A DNA stretch of 39,314 nt, from assembly GCF_004614185.1 (NCBI RefSeq), contig NZ_SPVF01000174.1, forward strand, positions 1 to 39,314, in the 5' to 3' direction. This DNA is from Zemynaea arenosa (GTDB taxonomy: Bacteria > Pseudomonadota > Gammaproteobacteria > Burkholderiales > Burkholderiaceae_D). This document shows, in pieces, positions 34,004 through 39,314 of this stretch; positions within the stretch are counted from its first letter, which is position 1, and every line of letters starts with the position of its first letter. The translations under genes and the position numbers were made by a program. The notes under the pieces were generated by a model. The model made no database searches. It was not told the origin of the DNA and was given only the letters and a program-made list of their open reading frames with translations.

Positions 34004-36046
34004 TTACCACATGAGCACGCGCTCGGCGGGCGGCAGGTACATGCGGTCGCCGGGCTTGACGCCGTAGGCCTCATAGAAGCCAGGCTGGTTGCGCACGGTG
34101 CCGTTCACGCGCGCCATGGCCGGTGCGTGCGGATCGCTCTTGATCTGCTGGATCTGGGCGGGCTCGCGCATCTTCATGCGCCACACCTGGGCCAGGCCGG
34201 CGTAGAAGCGCTGCTCGCCGGTCAGGCCATCGATCACGCGGGACGGTTGGCCCTGGAGCGACAGCTGGTAAGCCTTGTAGGCGATCGCCAGGCCCGCATT
34301 GTCGGCGATGTTCTCGCCGATGGTCAGCTTGCCATTGACGTGGTAGCCCGGCACCGGCTCGAAGGCGTCGTACTGGCGCACCAGCGCCTGGGCCTTGGCC
34401 TCGAACCTGGCGTGGTCTTCCGGGGTCCACCAGTCGCGCAGGTTGCCGGCGCCATCGTAGCGCGAGCCCTTGTCGTCGAAGCCGTGGCTGATCTCGTGGC
34501 CGATCACCGCGCCGATCGCCCCGTAGTTGACGGCGTCGTCGGCCTCGGGATCGAAGAACGGCTTTTGCAGGATCCCGGCCGGGAACACGATCTCGTTCTG
34601 CTCGCCGTTGTAGTACGCGCTGATCGCCTGCGGCGGCAGGTGCCATTCGTTGCGGTCGATGGGGCCTCCCAGCTTGGCGACCTGGCGCCGGGTGTTGAAC
34701 TCCTCGGCGCGCATCAGGTTGCCCACCAGGTCGTCCTTCGTGATGGCCAGGGTGCTGTAGTCGGTCCATTGGCCGGGGTAGCCGATCTTGTTGACGACCG
34801 TGCCCAGCTTGGCGAGGGCGGCCTGCTTCGTGGCCGGGCCCATCCAGTCGAGGCCCTGGAGCGAGGCGCGCATCGCGGCCAGCAGGTTGCGCACCATGGT
34901 CTCGACACGCGCCTTGTGCGCGGCCGGGAAGTGCTTTTCCACGTACAGCTTGCCCACCATTTCGCCCAGCGACTGTTCGATGGTGGAGACGGCCTGCTTC
35001 CAGCGCGGCGGGGCCTGGGTGACGCCGGCCAGGGTGGTGCGGTAGAAGCCGAACTGCTCATCGGCGAAGGGCTTGGACAGGAACGCCGCGTAGCCGCGCA
35101 CCGTGCGCCACGTCATGTAGGCCTTCCACGTCTCGAGCGGCACCTGCGGGGCCAGCGCGGCGAAGGCGGTCAGGTAGGACGGCTGGCTGACGATCACATA
35201 GCTGCTGCGCTGGGCGATGCCGGCGGCCGTCAGGTAGGCCTGCCAGTCGAAGCCCGGGGCCAGCTGCGGGAGGGCGGCGATGTCCACCTTGTTGTAGGTC
35301 TTGATGGGGTCGCGGTTATCGGCGCGCGACCACTGGATCTGGGCCAGCCGGGTTTCCAGCTCGACGATGGCGGCGGCATGGGTGGTGGCCTGGGCGTCGC
35401 CCGCCAGCGCCAGGGTACGCGTCACGTGCTCGCCGTACTTGGCCTTGAAGCCGGCCAGGCGGGCGTCGTCCGCCTTCAGGAAGTAGTCGCGGTCGGGCAT
35501 GCCGAGGCCGCCTTGGGTGAGGTCGGCGACGTAGCGGGTCGAGTCCCGGTTGTCCTGATGGATGACGAAGCCGACCGGGGCGCCGACGCCGCGCAGCTGG
35601 GCATGGGCGCACCAGACGGCAAGCTCGGCGTGGCTGGCGATGGCGGCGATGCGTTTTAGTTCGCCCTGCAGGGGGGCGAGGCCCAGAGCGTTGATTGTGT
35701 TCTCGTCCATGAAGGACAGGTAGAGGTCGCCGATCTTGCGGGCGTCCGAGCCGGCCGCGGCCGGGCCGGACGCGGCCTGCTCGACCAGTTCCTTGAGGCG
35801 TGCCTGCGTCACTTCGCCGACCATCGCAAAGCTGCCCCAGCTGGGGCGGTCGGCGGGGATCTCGGCGGTTTTCAGCCAGTGGCCATTCAGGTGGGCGAAG
35901 AAATCGTCCTGGGCCCGCACGGCCGGGTCCACATGGCTCAAGTCGATGCCGGAGCGGGCCGGGGCAGGGGCCGCGACGGGCGCGCCGGCATGGGCGGCCG
36001 CGCTGAGGACGGTCAGGGTAATCACACCGGCTAGCAACTTCTTCAC
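34004..36046 (-). CDS. M13 family zinc metallopeptidase (neprilysin/PepO type)
   Basis: Encodes 680 residues from GTG 36046, which has GGAG 6 nt upstream and opens a signal peptide (MKKLLAGVITLTVLSAAAHA); a longer frame to ATG 36133 would start inside the promoter. Zinc ligands are His517 and His521 of HEISH with Glu518 catalytic, and the Glu of ENIADN further on. The substrate-binding SAYYNGEQNEIVFPAG (NAFY-like) and the end PAERVLMW fit the family. It cleaves short peptides in the periplasm or outside. It lies directly upstream of the GntR-ABC-S9 genes in the same direction, so it may be the first gene of that operon. Confidence 0.94.
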   Translation of the reverse strand: MKKLLAGVITLTVLSAAAHAGAPVAAPAPARSGIDLSHVDPAVRAQDDFFAHLNGHWLKTAEIPADRPSWGSFAMVGEVTQARLKELVEQAASGPAAAGSDARKIGDLYLSFMDENTINALGLAPLQGELKRIAAIASHAELAVWCAHAQLRGVGAPVGFVIHQDNRDSTRYVADLTQGGLGMPDRDYFLKADDARLAGFKAKYGEHVTRTLALAGDAQATTHAAAIVELETRLAQIQWSRADNRDPIKTYNKVDIAALPQLAPGFDWQAYLTAAGIAQRSSYVIVSQPSYLTAFAALAPQVPLETWKAYMTWRTVRGYAAFLSKPFADEQFGFYRTTLAGVTQAPPRWKQAVSTIEQSLGEMVGKLYVEKHFPAAHKARVETMVRNLLAAMRASLQGLDWMGPATKQAALAKLGTVVNKIGYPGQWTDYSTLAITKDDLVGNLMRAEEFNTRRQVAKLGGPIDRNEWHLPPQAISAYYNGEQNEIVFPAGILQKPFFDPEADDAVNYGAIGAVIGHEISHGFDDKGSRYDGAGNLRDWWTPEDHARFEAKAQALVRQYDAFEPVPGYHVNGKLTIGENIADNAGLAIAYKAYQLSLQGQPSRVIDGLTGEQRFYAGLAQVWRMKMREPAQIQQIKSDPHAPAMARVNGTVRNQPGFYEAYGVKPGDRMYLPPAERVLMW

Positions 36047-36068
36047 TGCATTCTCCACTGGGTTGGCG

Positions 36069-36098
36069 GCACCACGGTGTGGTGCTGTACTAGTACAG
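36069..36098. promoter_or_regulatory. Adjacent inverted repeats in the M13 peptidase promoter and leader
   Basis: CTGTACTAGTACAG (36085-36098) is a perfect 14-bp palindrome, and TACAGTAC nearby (36103-36110) repeats part of it. Next to it GCACCAC (36069-36075) and GTGGTGC (36079-36085) form a hairpin in the leader RNA. The palindrome lies at the predicted transcription start, a usual place for a repressor; the GntR protein of this cluster is a candidate. Confidence 0.55.
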
Positions 36099-36103
36099 GT
36101 GGT

Positions 36104-36133
36104 ACAGTACCCGTGTTGCCCGTCAGCCGTCAA
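36104..36133 (-). promoter_or_regulatory. Candidate promoter of the M13 peptidase operon
   Basis: On the minus strand TTGACG (36133-36128) is followed after 18 nt by TACTGT (36109-36104). The -35 is a 5/6 match, the -10 is weak. Transcription would start near the 14-bp palindrome. Confidence 0.4.
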
Positions 36134-36216
36134 GCGCTCGTTGATGCATATGCCGATCAGGTGTATTTTTTGATTCGGTTGTTTGCTGGCCTGATCTCTA
36201 CGTATCGGAGGCGCAT

Positions 36217-36528
36217 ATGCGCACCATCAGTTTCTCGGAGGCGCGCGAAAGCCTGGAGTCGCTTATCGACGAAGTCGTCGAAGGAACAGACGTCACGGTG
36301 ATTACTCGAACCGATGCGCCCGGCGCGGTCGTGATGTCGCTCGACTATTACAACGGCCTGATGGAAACGATGTATCTGCTCAGTTCTGCGGAAAACGCGG
36401 CGCATCTGGCCAAATCGATGGCGCAGGCAAGAGCAGGGCAGGTACACCCGCGCGAACTCATAGACGTACCGGACACCGAAGGGGAGCCCGATGCGCACAC
36501 TTCTGTTCACCGAGGAGGGCTGGAATGA
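36217..36528 (+). CDS. yefM: YefM/Phd-family antitoxin
   Basis: Encodes 103 residues; GGAGG lies about 7 nt upstream of ATG 36217. The sequence aligns by eye with E. coli YefM: MRTISFSEARESLESLIDEV, VTVITRTDAPGAVVMSLDYYNGLMETMYLLSSAENAAHL. It should bind DNA as a dimer through its N-terminal fold and neutralise a YoeB-type RNase through its C-terminus. It is about 20 residues longer than E. coli YefM, and the extra tail overlaps the start of the toxin reading frame by 38 nt. The toxin gene itself is truncated, so this antitoxin appears to be alone. Confidence 0.9.
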   Translation: MRTISFSEARESLESLIDEVVEGTDVTVITRTDAPGAVVMSLDYYNGLMETMYLLSSAENAAHLAKSMAQARAGQVHPRELIDVPDTEGEPDAHTSVHRGGLE

Positions 36529-36610
36529 CTATCTCTACTGGCAAGGGCAGGACAAGAAGAACGCAGCTCACCATCGTTTCTTGTCGGGGCCATTACGGCA
36601 AGAAGTAGAA
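36491..36610 (+). pseudogene. Truncated YoeB-type toxin gene
   Basis: From ATG 36491 the first 23 codons read like YoeB (TEEGWNDYLYWQGQDKK, compare SEESWDDYLYWQETDK). After about base 36559 the similarity ends, and none of the three forward frames to 36660 restores the rest of YoeB, including the catalytic C-terminal part. The frame stays open but antisense to the next gene, so a 3' deletion or replacement is inferred rather than a simple frameshift. The end coordinate is approximate. Confidence 0.75.
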
Positions 36611-36654
36611 AAGGCCGCCAAAGCAAAACATCAGGCGTGCATCTCTCTTTGTTA

Positions 36655-36936
36655 TCAGTCGCCCAGCCCTTTCGCCAGGACTTCTGCAACGACCGTGTTG
36701 AGATCCTGCCCGCGTTCGGTTGCGCGGTCCTGCAGGCGCTTCACCAGTTCGCTATTGATCTTGACTGCAAACGGCACCAGGCCGAGCGCCTGGTCCAGCT
36801 TGCGCTGCTCGCGCTTGTCGATGGCGGGGGCCGCCGGGGTGCCGCCGAAGCGGCCAGCGCTGGGGCCGGTCATCTTGTTCATGAGCTTTTTCGCGTCGCT
36901 CTTGGCCAGGTCAGTCTTCTTCATGTGGGTATCCAT
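36655..36936 (-). CDS. Small ribbon-helix-helix-like protein of unknown function
   Basis: Encodes 93 residues from ATG 36936, or 89 from ATG 36924, which has GGAT upstream. The N-terminal half is basic and probably disordered (KKTDLAKSDAKKLMNKMTGPS, GRFGGTPAAPAIDKREQRKL). The C-terminal half, VPFAVKINSELVKRLQDRATERGQDLNTVVAEVLAKGLGD, has the strand-helix-helix pattern of Arc/MetJ/CopG-type DNA-binding proteins. It could be a free-standing repressor or antitoxin. It begins 12 nt past the groEL terminator and runs convergently into the yoeB stump. No specific family was recognised. Confidence 0.65.
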   Translation of the reverse strand: MDTHMKKTDLAKSDAKKLMNKMTGPSAGRFGGTPAAPAIDKREQRKLDQALGLVPFAVKINSELVKRLQDRATERGQDLNTVVAEVLAKGLGD

Positions 36937-36947
36937 TCGTGAGCGTG

Positions 36948-36974
36948 AAAAAAAAGGCGGCCGAAGCCGCCTTT
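36948..36974 (-). terminator. Rho-independent terminator of groESL
   Basis: Read on the minus strand, GGCGGC and GCCGCC pair over a TTCG loop (36956-36971) and are followed by eight T (36955-36948). The flanking A/T pairs extend the stem. Confidence 0.92.
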
Positions 36975-36996
36975 CTTGAGGTGCCGGACTGGCAGA

Positions 36997-38655
<1,659 letters not shown>

Positions 38656-38694
38656 TTACTCCGTATTTGAATTCGAGTTGGGTAGGGGAGTGGC

Positions 38695-38985
38695 TTACTG
38701 CTGGACCACGGCCATGATGTCTTCTTCGCGCATCACCAGCAGCTCTTCGCCGTCGACCTTGACGGACTGGCCGGAGTACTTGCCGAACAGGACGCGGTCG
38801 CCGACTTTCACTTCCAGCGGACGCACGGAGCCGCCTTCGAGGATCTTGCCGTTGCCCACAGCCAGCACTTGGCCCTGGTCCGGTTTCTCAGCCGCGGCAT
38901 CGGGAATGATCAGGCCCGAGGCGGTTTTGGTTTCCTGGTCCAGACGTTTGACGATCACGCGATCGTGCAAGGGGCGAAGGTTCAT
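38695..38985 (-). CDS. groES: Co-chaperonin GroES (10 kDa)
   Basis: Encodes 96 residues from ATG 38985, with AAGGAG 7 nt upstream; a longer frame would start in the untranslated leader at the CIRCE element. The start [14 protein letters not shown], the mobile loop [21 protein letters not shown], and [34 protein letters not shown] are textbook GroES. It caps GroEL. It is the first gene of the groESL operon. Confidence 0.98.
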   Translation of the reverse strand: MNLRPLHDRVIVKRLDQETKTASGLIIPDAAAEKPDQGQVLAVGNGKILEGGSVRPLEVKVGDRVLFGKYSGQSVKVDGEELLVMREEDIMAVVQQ

Positions 38986-39056
38986 ACAAAACTCCTTAGT
39001 TGGATGAGGTTGTGTGTTCTGTCGTTCTGGCCGGTTGGCCGGGGAGAAGATGCTTG

Positions 39057-39083
39057 TTAGCACTCTCCGTCAACGAGTGCTAA
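39057..39083. promoter_or_regulatory. CIRCE operator (HrcA-binding site) of groESL
   Basis: TTAGCACTC (39057-39065) and GAGTGCTAA (39075-39083) form the exact CIRCE inverted repeat with a 9-nt spacer. It lies immediately downstream of the -10 box, where HrcA repression blocks transcription until heat or protein-folding stress. Confidence 0.97.
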
Positions 39084-39111
39084 TTATAGGGACGGGGTAG
39101 GACGTTTTCAA
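39083..39111 (-). promoter_or_regulatory. Sigma-70 promoter of groESL
   Basis: On the minus strand TTGAAA (39111-39106) and a perfect TATAAT (39088-39083) are spaced by 17 nt. The -10 box abuts the CIRCE element. No separate sigma-32 promoter was evident. Confidence 0.9.
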
Positions 39112-39158
39112 GACTTCATGTTGGCCAATTCCTACGATCAGCCGGGATGGGGTCGTCT

Positions 39159-39314
39159 TTACATGGTGAACGGCAGCGGCAGCATGCCGAATTCCTCGTC
39201 CAGCTCGCCGATGCGGTCGAGCAGGGCCTGGAGGCCGTCGTCGAGCAGGCCGAGGCCGGCCGCGTCCATCTGGGACAGGGCGGTCGGCAGCAAGCCGCGC
39301 GCGGGGCGCGGGGC
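39159..39314 (-). CDS. C-terminal end of an unidentified protein (partial)
   Basis: A minus-strand frame is open from the window edge to TAA at 39159-39161, giving 51 residues. The visible part is Leu- and Asp-rich and helical (LLPTALSQMDAAGLGLLDDG, LQALLDRIGELDEEFGMLP) and ends LPFTM. I do not recognise the family. The codon choice fits neighbouring genes, so it is probably real. It lies upstream of groES in the same direction, separated by the groESL promoter. Confidence 0.5.
   Translation of the reverse strand, partial: APRPARGLLPTALSQMDAAGLGLLDDGLQALLDRIGELDEEFGMLPLPFTM

Overview
The window is high-GC DNA with long, densely packed genes. It looks like a betaproteobacterium of the Oxalobacteraceae, probably the Massilia/Duganella/Telluria group. 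The clues are a glucokinase fused to an RpiR regulator (a Burkholderiales trait), a Xanthomonas/Caulobacter-type TonB receptor, a multi-enzyme starch locus, a PPC-repeat/DUF4214 exoprotein and a groESL operon with a perfect CIRCE element. The genus is an inference; no rRNA or tRNA gene was seen.

Bases 1-21,981 are mostly a starch and maltodextrin utilisation island. A TonB-dependent receptor (5' end outside the window) and a flavin-dependent tryptophan-halogenase homologue come first. The helicase gene deaD, a small secreted protein and a nested inverted-repeat element (6833-6984) interrupt the island. Two SLC45-type sugar transporters are then divergently transcribed from 8289-8452. The rightward one leads a cluster with phosphoglucomutase, a MalS-like alpha-amylase and a glucokinase-RpiR fusion. 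Leftward from about 20,200 run a POT-family transporter and a secreted pullulanase; rightward runs a cytoplasmic GH13 alpha-glucosidase. A 12-bp palindrome of LacI-family type lies in that second divergent promoter, and a degraded copy lies between the two SLC45 genes, so a regulator encoded outside the window may control both. The inferred flow is: pullulanase and amylase cut starch outside the cytoplasm, the receptor and transporters import the products, alpha-glucosidase releases glucose, and glucokinase and phosphoglucomutase feed central metabolism.

Bases 22,084-24,555 hold a two-gene thiamine-diphosphate E1 dehydrogenase without E2 or E3, and a small membrane-anchored unknown. Bases 24,730-28,266 encode a 1178-residue protein with eight PPC-like repeats, an Ig-like domain, an RTX-like patch and a DUF4214 domain, but no enzyme domain. 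Bases 28,271-36,046 on the minus strand form a five-gene run: M13 zinc peptidase, YtrA-type GntR repressor, ABC ATPase, ABC permease and S9 serine peptidase.

Bases 36,217-36,936 carry a yefM antitoxin gene, the stump of its yoeB toxin partner and a small ribbon-helix-helix-like protein. The window closes with groEL and groES under a consensus promoter and CIRCE operator, then the C-terminal end of an unidentified minus-strand gene.
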